Positions 32,554 to 44,955 are shown, numbered from the stretch's first letter. The stretch is DNA of 64,000 bases from Cladorrhinum sp. PSN259 (GCA_033725935.1 MU867063.1:62001-126000), one strand, 5' to 3'. The notes: generated by a model not told the origin, from the sequence alone. Program-made: numbers and translations.

Positions 32554-34687
32554 TTTGTAGAATAGAATAGAATAAGCGAATAAAATAGGTGCTAGCCCTG
32601 CAAAAGAATGAAGCAAAAGGGGAACACAAGCGAATGTAATGAACGAAGTTAATAAGAATCCATAGGACCAGCCGTGTCTACCTCAACTTACACGAGTGTA
32701 GGATGAGATGCCGAAGCAAACGGTAGTGGCTGAGGCGAGGATGATGGCCAACAGGGGTTGGAGGGAAGAAGAGGGATCGATGAGCCTTTGTATACCTCAT
32801 CCCTCCCCAATCCTGGGTTGGGTAGTAAGCCGATTTCGTCCTTGTAGGGTACGGGATATCGTCAAGGGGTGACAACCCCGCCATGACCTCCATCCTCGCC
32901 GCCTGATTTGAGACCCAAATCCCGGAGCTTCTCTTGATTCTTCAACCCTTGGCACGCACCCTTGTCGGCAGTGGATTGTAACCGACAAGGGTTGCTATAA
33001 TAGGAGTGATCATGTACCATAGTAACCACCACTCGGTGTTTGATGATGAAGGGGATGCAAAGGCTCTCCAATCATGACAAGCTTTCCAGAGAAACTTTAC
33101 GCACATAATCTTTCTCTTCCTCCATATCGTCGACAGGTCTGCTCAAAATAGTGTCCTCTCCCGCCTCTTCAAATATCTTGGTGCAGCGGAAACAAGACGT
33201 TCCAACCGCCGACGACAACATCTCTCCCGTGTCTGTCTGTGCGGTCGAGTGGTTTAACAATAGCATGTCTGAGCACACACATGCATATGCATACATGCTG
33301 CTGACATTCTTGAAGATGTCCAACATCAGACGGAATACTATGGTAGGTATTTCTTATCGATACGTTTTGCAAGTAAAGTGATGTCGCGCCGCCCTTGGCT
33401 AGCAAGGGGTCCCGGTTGTGGCATCCGAACGGGCGAACCTCAACGGTACCCTAGCATGGGAGGACCATGTTAACTCCTGCTGTCATCGGCTTGAAGCAAA
33501 TGTGAGTTTCAAGATTCAACCCCTTCGCTAGGTGTTTTACACAACACCATGCCAAGAAATGCAGACAATTGATTTCCGCCGTTCAAACATTTCTTTTCCG
33601 TGGTCAAGATCTTGGAGGTTCCCGCGCACGGCAGCCGTCGATCGAACTTTTGGGAAAGGCTGAAGCCTTTCTTCTTTCTTTCGTGGCGCTCGCCATAGAG
33701 AAGCAAAAGCTGGGTCAGGTCGGAGTTTTGTCGCCTCCCTGGTTTGGTGGATGGGCCAAATTCATGCAATGGTTATTGCGGGGGTTGAATGGGAGCGAAC
33801 CAATTTTCAATGTAACCGTTTCAAACCCTCGAAGCTAACAAGGAGTGGAACAAGGGAAATGAGTACAGGGTCCAAAGGATAAACTTGCCAGTTTCTGTCT
33901 TCCCATTCATCAATCAGTGATGATAGCCTGCTCAACTCGGCCATACGAATGAGAGGTTTGGGGGTTTGAGGCTGTGATGCTGGTGGAGGGATTCATCATG
34001 CCAACGCATCTGATGATACCCTACGATTTCCAGATCAGGAAATTCCTGGTAAAGGTTGCAAGATGCTGACGGTATCCCATGGTGGGTTGATTGAATCGCA
34101 TAATGTTTGCTTCTCATTCGACCCCATCCGGCCAACGACAGGATGTGGACATGATCCCAAGGTGTGCACTGGGCCAACGAGAATTTAGACAGTCGAGCTG
34201 AGGTGCGTTGAATGGGCGTGCATCGCCGATTGTTTCCCAAAGCCGCCCTTGATGTGGTTGAACGAGTAGCAATGTTTTCGCGGGTATAATAATGACCAAG
34301 TAATATGAGGTTTTCACATGAATTGATTCACCATCGCTTGGCTTCGCTGGTGTCGGCAGGGTAAGATCGGCCGTTTCCTGAAGCTGCCCCAAGCTCCCAT
34401 CCACAATGAAGCTTTTGGTGGGTGAGAGAGCTGAGCTGGCCCCAACCCAAACCACTGGAGGAAATTCAATGGTTGTCCGAACCCTAACCCTGCAATGCTA
34501 TCTCCCCTAATCTTGGCAGAGTGTGTCCTGGAAGCTCCACGTCGGTCAATTAAACGCCCAGGAGACGGCGGAGAGAGGGACAGCTGTTCGACATCCAACT
34601 TGACGAAACGAAACAATTCCACCACCACGACCCGACCTCATATCCCCGAAACACCGACCCATAAACCACCAGAATAATAATTCCAAA
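32554..34687. other. Divergent promoter region (DUF6536 / coatomer epsilon)
   Basis: 2.1 kb with no recognisable coding frame. It contains a perfect 11-bp inverted repeat (listed separately). The coatomer-side leader (about 34530-34687) is rich in C, A and ACC repeats, typical of leaders before fungal ATGs. Confidence 0.5.
32958..32992. repeat. 11-bp perfect inverted repeat, 13-base spacer
   Basis: ACCCTTGTCGG at 32958-32968 is mirrored exactly as CCGACAAGGGT at 32982-32992. The spacer is CAGTGGATTGTAA. It lies about 400 bases upstream of the DUF6536 start codon, in the divergent promoter region. Confidence 0.85.
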
Positions 34688-35698
34688 ATGGATCCCTACT
34701 CGGCCGAAGGCGAATTAATCAACATCCACAACCACTTCCACCAAGGCCAGTACGCCGAGGTCGTTGACTTTGACGTTTCGTCCCTCTCCCCTGAGAACGC
34801 CCTCCCCGCTCGCGTTCTGCAGCTGCGCGCTCGCGTCGCTCTTGGCCAGGCCGAAGATGTGCTAGCCGACGTACAGGGCGAGAAGGAGCCTGAGTTGGAG
34901 GCTGTTGCTGCTTTGGCTGAGCAGGCGCTGGGTAACACCGACAAGGCGGTCGAGATCGCGGAGAGCCTCGCACAATCGGCAGGTGACAATGTTACGGTGC
35001 AGATTGTTGGAGGAACAGTTTTGGCCGCTGCAGGCAAGAATGAGGAAGCATTGGCGTTGTTGAGCAAACATGAGGGAAGCTGTGGGTTTACCTCCCAATC
35101 AAGAGCATAGGGGGAAGGGAAGTGCTGACAATGCTGGAATAATAGTGGACGCCGTTGCGCTTATTGCTCAGATTCACCTCCGAAACAACAGAAACGATCT
35201 CGCTCTCAAGACAGTTGTCGAGGCGAGGCGGTGGGCACAGGATAGTCTGCTCGTCAACTTGGCAGAGTCATGGGTTGGACTGAGACTAGGCGGCGAGAAG
35301 TATCAACAAGCATTCTACGTTTTTGAGGAGCTTGCACAAGCACCCGCCACATCATCGGTGCGGTCTCTGGTCTCCCAGGCCGTTGCCGAGCTCCATCTCG
35401 GCCGAACCGAGGAGGCTCAGGTTGGACTGGAGCAGGCGCTCATAAAGGAGCCTTCATATGCGGAGGCTATCGCTAATTTCTTGGTCCTGAGTGTTATCAC
35501 TGGGTCCAAGCAAAAGGATGAGTTGACCAGGTATGTTTGGTCTACAACGGTCTTTGAATTGTATGGTAGAAGCTCACAATTGTATCCAGCTCTCTCGTCC
35601 AGGCGGACCCTAAACACCCCCTTCTAGTCGACCTCAACGAGAAGAGCGACCTCTTCGACAAGGCTGCAGCAAAGTACAGCGCCAAGGTTTCCGCATAA
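34688..35698 (+). CDS. Coatomer subunit epsilon (295 aa)
   Basis: Stabilises the alpha-COP/beta'-COP cage of COPI vesicles that move cargo from Golgi to ER (Sec28 in yeast). Exons 34688-35081, 35146-35530 and 35590-35698; introns of 64 and 59 bases. The coding sum is 888 bases. Starts MDPYSAEGELINIHNHFHQG, the family start. It is all helical, with TPR-like repeats: HLRNNRNDLALKTV, QAFYVFEELAQ and LHLGRTEEAQVGLEQAL are conserved epsilon-COP blocks. The ending DPKHPLLVDLNEKSDLFDKAA followed by a short tail is also typical. The first junction rebuilds the conserved HEGSLDAVALIAQIHL, which fixes donor and acceptor. Length is normal for the family. Confidence 0.95.
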
Positions 35699-36462
35699 AC
35701 TGAATAGGATGTTTTTGAAACGTTGATGAATTACCTTTTAATGATATCCCCGAAAAGCACTCTTGCCGCGAACCCACTACTATAGAGGAAATAATAGGCA
35801 CTCAAAAGCATTTGCAGTTTCAAATTTTGTCGTCTTTGATTACCTACTGTTGTGTTTTCGTCCTGCAGTAGTCTGAAAAATTCTCACCGGCGATCATGGT
35901 TGCATGCATGCACCTCCAACATGCGTTGGCGACAAGATGTCCGAAGCATGTGAAGCTAACTTGAGCATGATGAATACGCTCCGACTGACTCGAATTCTTC
36001 CTGGTATCCGAAGCGAGCGCAGTCTATCCAACCGAGGCTGCCAAATGGCCAACGCAAAAAGGCTTTCTACGGTCCAGCGAGTCATGGGTATAGTGGGTGC
36101 TCTACAGGCACGATGTAGATCTTTGTTCCGTTTCAGAATCTGGTGCAAATGTCGACTGGTAACGGAGATGCAATTCTCGGGCCTTAGAACCGTAAGCACT
36201 TGACCGTAAGGCAAGGCGGTCTCACCGGAGCTCACAATAGCGTGAGAAGAAACCAGCAGGACCAAGGGTAAGTCCTAGAGTAGACCTGAGATATTAAATA
36301 ACTGGTTGTCTTTGGAGAGAGCTCCAAACTGGCGTTGTATCACTGGCAAACCTACCCCAAAATCGTAATCGTTCCTCAGCACAAGATACAATACCTTGGC
36401 CGCACCTCATACTCGTTCAAGACAATCAATAATCATCAACACCTACTAGTACGACCTTCCAA
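35699..36462. other. Intergenic, coatomer 3' end to HAD phosphatase start
   Basis: No coding signal. Contains the coatomer 3' UTR and the promoter and CA-rich leader (36370-36462) of the phosphatase. Confidence 0.5.
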
Positions 36463-37048
36463 ATGTCCCCATCAGCCATCTCCCCACCTTCCCAAATAGA
36501 AGCCAAAGGCTTCGCCCCGGTGTTGTCCCCCTCCAAATCTTCTCAAGGACAAAAACGCAAAATATTAATCTTCTCCGACTTTGACGGCACAATCGCCCTC
36601 CAAGACACGGGCCACCTCCTCTTCGACTCCCCCTACGGCTGCGGCGAGCAACGACGGACCCTCCTAGACGAACAGATCAAATCCGGCCAGAGAACGTTCA
36701 AGGATGCTTCCGCAGAGATGTACGCGTCTCTAAACATTCCCTTCGAGGACGGGTTTGAACTCATGTCTTCACAATTGACTCTTGATCCCGGCTTCACGGG
36801 CTTTCACAAGTTTTGTTTAGGAAATAACATTCCGTTCCACCTTATCTCTGCTGGTCTGAAGCCCGTTTTGAGAAAAGTGCTGGACGAGTTTTGGGGCGAG
36901 GAGGAGAGTGCCAAGATCAATGTTGTTGCGAATGGTGTGGAGGTTAGTGGGCAAGGCAAGTGGAAGGCTATCTGGAGGGATGGGGAGTCCGGCTGTGACA
37001 GTGGTCACGACAAGGCGAAGAGTATCAAGCACGAAGTCAACCGGCAGC

Positions 37049-37083
<35 letters not shown>

Positions 37084-37503
37084 ACCGATAATGAGGACGG
37101 GAAAAAGGAATAAGAGGTGATCATGCGGCTTATTGTGTTCATCGGGGATGGAGTCTCTGATCTTCCCGCTGCAAGAGAAGCTGACGTTCTTTTTGCGAGA
37201 AAGGGTCTGAGGCTGGAGGGGTTCTGCGTCGAGCACGAGATCAAGTATACTCCTTTTGATAGTTTTCAGGATATACAGAAGGTCTTGGAGGGAATCATCA
37301 AGGAAGACGAGGAAAAGACTGGTGGGATGGGGAGACCGGTTCGGTTTACCCCCAAGGCGAATATGTGGAGGAGGGTTAGTAGTAAGGCTGGGGTTGAGAG
37401 GTGCGTGGTTATGAGTCCTACGAGGGAGGAGATGATGTTTTTGTGGCCTGAGGCCTTTACTGAGTTGAAGGGTTCGTCAGAGGGGGTGCAGGTTGTGGTG
37501 TAG
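36463..37503 (+). CDS. HAD-superfamily phosphatase with in-frame TAA (possibly intron-hidden)
   Basis: HAD hydrolase related to phosphoserine-phosphatase-like enzymes. Motif I is DFDGTIA (nucleophile Asp, about residue 40), motif II SAG (ISAGLKP) and motif IV GDGVSDLPAAREADVLFA. Between motifs II and IV, in the usual GHDKAKSI region, a run of 13 glutamines (CAG then twelve CAA) leads to EDGKKE and a TAA at 37111-37113. The same frame then continues without other stops through motif IV to 37503. Two readings: (a) a 93-base intron 37022-37114 (GTATCA...AATAAG), which keeps frame and removes both repeat and stop; (b) a true nonsense change, for instance CAA to TAA. The acceptor AAG is weak and the sequence before the repeat resembles coding family sequence, so (b) or a strain-specific defect is plausible. 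Substrate unknown. Confidence 0.7.
37048..37083 (+). repeat. (CAA)12 trinucleotide repeat
   Basis: Twelve perfect CAA units within the HAD phosphatase frame, read as polyglutamine if not spliced out. 27 bases separate it from the in-frame TAA. Confidence 0.97.
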
Positions 37504-39291
37504 TAGACAGTATAGTTTAGATGAAGATGTCATTATGTGGAGAATGAAGCGCATGACAGAAAAGGGGGGTGATTATTCAGACCGTGTTGTACTGGGTTGC
37601 CCTGTGTAACAAGGCTGTTGGGGAAAAGGGGGGAAACAACCGAAATCGAAACGAGGTGCGCCACTTATGGATGCGTTGTTTCGAAAGTCCGAAGGCTGTG
37701 TGGTTGGCTAATGTTGCAATATTGAGCCATTATTTTGTTGGACATTGGCTGCCGTGAGAGAAAATGCGATGCATCTGCCTACCCAACGAAATATTGCCAT
37801 GTTATGATTTCATTGATGGGTATCACAAATACAGATTACAGCCTACACTAGTGTCACCCTTGGCCGAGAGTGTGGATTGGGAGGGATCAACAGCATGCCT
37901 GTTTCGGGGCTATCTTTGCGTCATCAGCCTGGCTTAGCATTTCGCAATGCTATTCTTAAGAGGACGTATGCAATCTATACACGTATGTGTTCACGCGGAA
38001 GCTTTTGATATCCGTTGAAAGGGACTAGTCCGTTGGGGTCCGTCTTTGCGAGAGGACATCTTTTGTAATCCTGAACCCAACAGGAAGGCAGACGGCCGAC
38101 TGTACAAGTACCTCGTTTGATTCAGAATTCAGAGCTGAGGGTGGCGTCATGTCATGCGTTTGGGCTGAATTGACTTTGACCCCCTCTTGTGGCTGACCTT
38201 TGCTGCTGACATCTCCCGAATTGAACACGCATTCCAATTCATTGTGTGATGTTTCGATGTTACGTCGTAAAAAAAGGGGGCAGGCAGTCGGTAAGTAAAA
38301 TGGGATGGTATTCGGACAGTTCGCGCAGGGTGTACCTCAGTGAGTTTGGAATGACGGCCCACCCTGCCTGATGAGGAAGCTTCTGCCAGCTTCCCAAAAC
38401 TGTTTCAACAATTTTCTCTGCTTGACCGCTTGTCCTTTGTCGATGGCATGGGAGCCACTTTGATGCCGACCTTCCCTTGTTTATCTAAAAGGACTCGGTC
38501 CATCGCCTGTCGCGGAAAACAACTGAATTCCTGTCGATAAATTCCACGTCACACCCACAAGAAACACATGCGAATACAGAACCAATTACATGCTGAACTT
38601 TTTGTTTTCTTTCCCAGTTCCCATTACGCAGTGTTTGCCTCCCCCCCGGGTCTGCTCCCTGAAACCTATTCCGAATCTCGCCTAGGCCCGTTCCTAAAAG
38701 ACGGGTCTCGCGGGCTGTAGCCCAACTGAATGGGCCAGACAAGTCTTTTGGGGGAAATTTAGCGACGATTTTTTGGCCTGGCGCCGGCATCCCAGCCGCA
38801 GCAAAGCCAGCCTGCCCTTGGGGTCTTTGGATGCCCCGCCGATCCTTGATCCACCGGAAATCCTCCCACTGGAAAAACACAAGACGTTTTCCATACAAGA
38901 AGGTCCCGGCATCCCGGCGTGTCTGGGGCTGTCGGATGACGTCCTCGTTCTCTTCTTTTCCACTCTCCCCATGTTCCTGTTCCTGAAGGTGTACACATCG
39001 CCATTGGCATTGACGGATCGGATTTAGCCTCCCGACGACATCGACGCGACGACGCACAAACTTGCATGATCCAACCTATCACCGTCGTCGATCTAAAACT
39101 TGGAAACTGGAGGAAAGCCGGCTTGGGTTGATCCCCGCACCTCCCATCATTTACGACGTTCCCGGTGGGTTACCCATTACCCACACCTGCTGCTCTGCAC
39201 TTTCATTGTGCCCAATTGGATTGGGGTTGGCCTGAATTGGGATTTGGGGGGACTATAAAGAGAGAGATTCGATACCCCGCGCCCACCCACC
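37504..39291. other. Intergenic, HAD phosphatase 3' end to PSD2 start
   Basis: 1.8 kb with no recognisable coding frame on either strand; the 190-residue minus frame at 38485-39057 has no family features. The last 200 bases are the PSD2 leader, with GACTATAAAG at 39251-39260 possibly acting as a TATA element. Confidence 0.5.
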
Positions 39292-42200
39292 ATGGTTCGC
39301 ATTACTATACCCAACCGTCTAAAGCCGGGCTTTTCCAACAGCTCGGCCGCCAATTCCACAGCAAACAGTCGTAGCGCAAGTCCAATGCGAGGCAAAGGAG
39401 ATTCCGCAAGCCCCGAGGGCCTCAAGGAGAACGGCCTGGTGGTGCATATTGCCATCCTCAAAGCCCGAGACCTTGCTGCCAAGGATAGGGGAGGCACATC
39501 GGATCCGGTGAGTGTGCACCACGATGCACACCCTATCTGCAGCCCTACCATTTGAGCATGCCGGCTGATCATTTGTGACCACCCTCCAGTACCTCGTGTT
39601 GACTCTTGGCGAAGCCAAACATATTACACATACTGAGTCCAAGACTTTGAACCCTGAATGGAACGAACAATGCCAGCTGCCTGTCAATGGCGTCCATAAC
39701 CTGATTCTAGATGTATGCTGCTGGGACAAAGATCGCTTCGGGAAGGACTACTTGGGAGAGTTTGACCTCGCCCTCGAGGAAATTTTTGCCGACGAAAAGG
39801 TTGAACAGCCGCCGAGATGGTTCAAACTCAAGAGCAAGCGCCCGGGTAAGAAGACGGGCGTTGTGTCTGGCGAGGTATTGCTGCAATTTACATTGCTTGA
39901 CCATTCAGACAAGACGGCCACTTACCAACAAATCTATGAGAAATTCGCTGCCATTGCCAAATCCGTGCCGGCCGGCGACGCTTCACGAAACCCTACACCC
40001 TCTCGAACCCCTGTTCTCGCCCCCGCCAGAGGCAAAGAGCCTTCGCCTGCGCCCTCGCTCGGTGGAAGACAGGCCGATGACGCTGATGAGGATGAGGAGT
40101 TCGAAGTCTACGATGACGAGACACCCGAGGATGAAGACCCCACCAAGCCCGAGACAGCCGAGAAGAGAAAGAGGAGGCTACGGATCAAGGGACTGAAGCG
40201 CAAGAAGAGAGACAACCCGTACGAATTCCTCAATGGAGGAAGTGATGTTGTCGGAATCGTCTTCCTTGAGATCTGCAACATTACCGATCTCCCGCCCGAG
40301 TCCAACTTGACCAAGACGAGCTTCGATATGGATCCATTCGTTGTCGCCTCTCTCGGCAAGAAGACGTACAGGACAAAGACCATCCGACACAACCTGAACC
40401 CTACGTTCAACGAGAAGATGATCTTCCAGCTCCTCGGCCATGAGCAGCAGTACTCTTTCGCTTTTACCGTTATTGACCATGATAAGTATTCTGGCAATGA
40501 TTTCATTGCCTCAGTCAATTTCCCTGTCAAGGAAATTATTGACAAGTCACCCACGCCTGACCCTGAGACCGGGTTGTATCCCCTTGGGGATATCGCGGAA
40601 TTCTCGGCTCCTGACAAGAAGAATCGTTTCAAGCGCCTCGGTTTATCTCGTACGTCGTCTACTTCGAGCTTGTCCAAGATCTCTAGACCTGTCCTCTCCA
40701 AGAACCCTACAGGCTTGACAAATGTTTCGACAACAGGCACACCTGCGGTAACTCCTGGTCCCGATAGTCAGCTTGACGGTATTCTTGAAAATACTCAGCC
40801 ACAGCAGCCTCCCACCCTTGGATTCGGAGATCAAGCAGTTGCTGCCGCTGCGAATACACTTGGAGAAACCTCTAGCGAGGACTCGGACTTCGCAGCTTAT
40901 ACGCTCCCACTCAAGATGAAGAATCTCGACAAATGGGAAGACAAGCACAATCCACAACTGTATATCCGTGCCAAGTATATGCCCTATCCGGCACTTCGCC
41001 AACAGTTCTGGAGGGCCATGCTCAAGCAGTATGATGCGGATGAGAGCGGGCTCATCAGCAAGGTTGAGTTGACAACCATGCTCGACTCTCTCGGGTCTAC
41101 TCTGCGCGAGTCGACCATTGACAGCTTCTTTCAACGGTTCCCGCACAAAGCAGGTGACGGCGATGACGTAGAGGATTTGACCATGGATGAGGCTGTAATC
41201 TGCCTGGAGGACCAGTTGGAGGCCAAGACTAAACCCCAAGGCATTGCGGAGCGCGTGAAAAACGTCACTGCAGATGCTGCAGACAAGGTCAAGAGCCTCC
41301 TTCCCGGGAGCGAATCTCAGTCGGATGCACAGACGCCAACGCTTGAGACACCAAGCGAGTCTCAGTTGACGAACGCGTCTACCATCAACGTACCAGAACT
41401 TGCTACCCCTGGTGAAGAAGGCGACTACCTGGACAAGGACGACCTGAACGCAAGCAACACCGAAGAGCACGTGGTGGAAATCCGTGAATGCCCAATTTGC
41501 CACCAGCCACGCCTAAACAAGCGCAAGGATGCAGATATCATCACACACATTGCGACATGTGCAAGCCAGGACTGGCGTCAGGTCAATAACCTTATGATGG
41601 GCGGGTTCGTCACGTCCAGCCAGGCTCAGCGCAAGTGGTACTCCAAGGTCATCACCAAGATTTCGTACGGAGGCTATAAGCTCGGCGCCAACTCGGCCAA
41701 CATTCTTGTGCAAGATCGTATCACTGGTCAGATCAATGAGGAGAAGATGAGCGTCTACGTTAGGCTGGGTATTCGGCTGTTGTACAAGGGCTTGAAGTCC
41801 AACAGTATGGAGAAGAAGAGAATCAGGAAGCTGCTCAAGAGCTTGAGTATCAAGCAGGGCAAGAAGTACGATGATCCGGCTTCCAAATCTCAAATTCCCA
41901 GCTTCATTGCTTTCCATGGTTTGGATTTGAGCGAGGTTTTGTTGCCTCTGGACGAGTTCAAGACATTCAACGAGTTCTTCTATCGGGCGTTGAAGCCTGA
42001 CGCGAGACCTGTCTCTGCTCCGCACAACCCGAGGATCATTGTGTCGCCTGCTGATTGTCGGTCTGTTGTGTTCAATCGTGTTGATCAGGCCACGAACGTG
42101 TGGGTCAAGGGAAGAGGTTTTACCGTCAAGAGACTCTTGGGTGATGCTTACCCTGAGGATGCTCACAGGTATGAGGATGGCGGTGCTTTGGGTATTTTCA

Positions 42201-42872
42201 GACTTGCTCCGCAGGATTATCACCGCTTCCACATACCAGTTGATGGTATTATGGGTGAGCCAAAGACTATTGCTGGCGAGTATTACACTGTCAACCCAAT
42301 GGCCATTCGGTCCGCGCTGGATGTGTATGGAGAGAACGTAAGAATTATCGTCCCGGTTGATTCCCCGGAGTTTGGGCGTGTTATGGTTATCTGCATTGGT
42401 GCCATGATGGTAGGCAGCACGGTCATCACTAGGAAGGCAGGTGATGAAGTGAAGCGCGGTGAGGAGCTGGGATACTTCAAGTTCGGTGGTAGCACTCTTG
42501 TGGTGCTTTTTGAGACTGGCAAGATGGTGTTTGATGATGACTTGGTTGATAACTCGACTACGGCTTTGGAGACTCTGGTAGGTTATTCCTTAAAGCTGAG
42601 GTGGATTTTCTATATAACTAACTGGTCGTGATTAGATTCGTGTTGGCATGTCGGTTGGCCACGCACCTAGTGAGCCGCGGTGGACTCCGGATATGCGCAA
42701 GGATGAGTCCCAGATTACCGAGGAGCAGAAGGTGGACGCTAAGCGCCGGATTCAAGGCCAGGTTGGTGAGGAGAGCCTAGAGGATAGCGGCAGCGGACTG
42801 GATGGTTCTGAGGGCGAGGGTGGTAGCGTATCAGTTAAGGTGCCGCCCATCGCTGCTGAATTGGCAGGTTAA
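39292..42872 (+). CDS. PSD2: Phosphatidylserine decarboxylase 2, C2-domain type (1146 aa)
   Basis: Makes phosphatidylethanolamine from phosphatidylserine at Golgi/endosome membranes. Exons 39292-39507, 39590-42577 and 42636-42872; introns of 82 and 58 bases. The coding sum is 3441 bases. First C2 domain at about 48-175 (VVHIAILKARDLAAKD, SKTLNPEWNEQ, DKDRFGKDYLGE). An acidic linker and a basic KRKRRLRIKGLKRKKRDN segment follow, then a second C2 at about 240-345 (HNLNPTFNEKMIFQ). An EF-hand-like loop (DADESGLISKVE) and a zinc-type C-x2-C...H-x3-C segment (CPICHQP...HIATC) precede the catalytic decarboxylase domain. GGST at 1038-1041 is the self-cleavage site: Ser1040 becomes the pyruvoyl group of a short alpha chain. 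HRFHIPVDG carries the conserved active-site histidines. The last exon gives the alpha-chain end MSVGHAP plus an acidic tail. Confidence 0.95.
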
Positions 42873-43725
42873 AGCTAGAGAACAAGACCAACGGTGGCGA
42901 GATTTTGCGGGAATAAACGTATACGCACAGCAAGCAGACGATGGTGATATGTCTTGTTTTTGTTTCTTGCGGGCAGAATTCTTTTCTTTTAGGAGAGTAA
43001 CTGTCTGGATGATGTATGATGAGGAACTGGAAAAGATGGACGGAAAAGGAAATTTCAGAAAAAGAGCCCTGGAAGGAAATGGATGGGAGAAAACATGGCT
43101 GGAGGAAGGTGGAATACGCAACATACCACACGAACCATACTCACACAAACGGAGGCATTCAACACGCGTCGGATACACACAAACACATGAACATGCTATT
43201 GAATTAGCTATTATAATTAGAATCATTTTTGATCTTTTCATGGGACCGTATCTTAGTTGCACTTGGACTCAAGTGCTGTATCTATAATTGTCATCAGTCT
43301 CATCTTCTAGGATGCGTGCCGAGCATTTAACTCATGGATTACCCCGTGTATTGTGAGAGCCCTTATCTTGATGTCGATCGGGCCGCCCCGCCCGCAAAAA
43401 GCCGTTAAAAAACGACCCCTTGCATTTGCAGCACAGGACAGGAAGGTCCTTGTAGCATTGGCGTCCCGCCCTGACGGGCAACAATCCAAGTCCAAGAATG
43501 GCGCAATCGCCGACCTGGGGTGTAAGACCCCACTCACCATGGGTTATTATTCATCTTTTGTGTGATTTATATTTCGATGAGACTTCTAGCAGATCGAAAT
43601 ACGTTTTGTGTGGTTAATTTTATTCTCATTCAAATTCAAGTATTTGAGAGTCAATTACAGAGTTTAGCAACAATAATACTTACCATATAATAACCTGAAG
43701 TCTCGAGCTCATACATACAGCCAGC
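42873..43725. other. Intergenic, PSD2 3' end to Met-sulfoxide reductase start
   Basis: PSD2 3' UTR and promoter of the next gene. No coding signal; purine-rich at 43015-43110. Confidence 0.5.
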
Positions 43726-44955
43726 ATGGTAAGTCTCATCATCCACTTACACCGCTTTAGATATGTACCTGTGTATGTATGTATGTATGTATGTATGCAG
43801 GTGCTGAGTTGTTATATATGATGATTATAGGTCCACGCAGACGCATCCAACTTCGCCTCGGGCATAACCAAGGAGGAAGCTTACCAGCAGGTGCTTGATC
43901 AGGCTGAGGGGCTGTTTTATGAGCAGAGAAACTGGGTATGTAAATTAGCTTGCCTCTACTTTTGCGTCGACAAACGCTTGTTATCTGAGTTCTGAGTACT
44001 GATAATATGTATCCTTCTAGGTCTGGTGAGTTTTGCCTTATTTCCATGAAAACCCCCCCAAAAAAAACTTATTCATGTTCACTGTCTTCAAATACACTCC
44101 CATCAACACTTGTCAATCTGCTCAAAACCCTATTTTCTTTCAACTCCCACCAATTACCCTCCCCTTCATTTCCCTCACATCTCTTCAAAAACCAGCAGAA
44201 CCCTCCAACCGAAGGGATTGTAATTCCTCTCCAAACTTCCTCAGCACAACCATCTATCCATCCATCCACCCCCCTGACCTCTCAATCACAACTCCCTTTA
44301 CCTCCTTAACAACCGCTGAGCTCACAACACTCCTTAACACTCCTAAACACACTTACTTCCCCAGACAAACCCACCCTCCAGTGTTGTCCTCTTCCTGCTA
44401 AATTTTACTGACAAAAAGAAATCAATAGCAACCTCTCAAATGCCGCCTCCCTCCTCTGGCACGCCTACAAATCCCTCCCATCACCCAGCAACAACGTAAA
44501 CTGGGCCGGTATGCACTTTACTACTTTCTTCTTCTTCTTCTTCTTCTTCTTCTTCTTCTTCTTCTTCTTTTCATTCACAAAACCCATATTAACTGAAAGT
44601 AACAGGCTTTTACACCTTCGACCCCCTGTCAAACCCCAATAGGCCTCAGCTCATCCTTGGTCCCTTCCAAGGCAAGGTGGCCTGCCAAATCATCGCCTTC
44701 GGCCGCGGCGTCTGTGGAACCGCCGCTTCAACTCAACAAACTCAGCTCGTCCCGGACATTGATGCTTTCCCTGGTCACATCGCCTGCGACGGGGACAGCA
44801 AATCCGAGATTGTCGTCCCCATCATTGTTGAAGGCAAAGGAGTGGTAGCCATTATCGATGTTGACTGCACAGTCGCCAACGGCTTCGATGAAGTTGACAA
44901 GACTTACCTGGAAAAGCTTGCCGACTTCATAGCCAAGAGCTCTGACTGGCCATGA
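43726..44955 (+). CDS. Free methionine-(R)-sulfoxide reductase, GAF domain (180 aa)
   Basis: Reduces free L-methionine-(R)-sulfoxide with thioredoxin (fRMsr). Exons 43726-43728 (ATG only), 43831-43935, 44021-44025 (five bases, GTCTG), 44429-44508 and 44606-44955; introns of 102, 85, 403 and 97 bases. The coding sum is 543 bases. The spliced protein reads through the junctions as NWVCNLSNAASLLWHAYK and NWAGFYTF, both family blocks. Cys91, Cys101 (GRGVCGTAA) and Cys125 (HIACDGDS) fall at the same numbers as the three catalytic cysteines I recall for the yeast enzyme (YKL069W), which strongly supports the start and both tiny exons. The single GAF domain fills the protein. Intron 1 carries a TATG repeat and intron 4 a CTT repeat. 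Tail-to-tail with the GH72 gene, 272 bases apart. Confidence 0.92.
43773..43797 (+). repeat. (GTAT)n repeat in intron 1
   Basis: About six tetranucleotide units within the first intron of the Met-sulfoxide reductase gene. Confidence 0.9.
44527..44570 (+). repeat. (CTT)n repeat in intron 4
   Basis: About fourteen CTT units filling much of the fourth intron of the Met-sulfoxide reductase gene, between its donor and acceptor. Confidence 0.95.

Noticed and set aside
38485..39057. 190-residue minus-strand frame upstream of PSD2
   Set aside because: Overlaps several equally long frames on both strands in a GC-richer stretch and has no conserved features.
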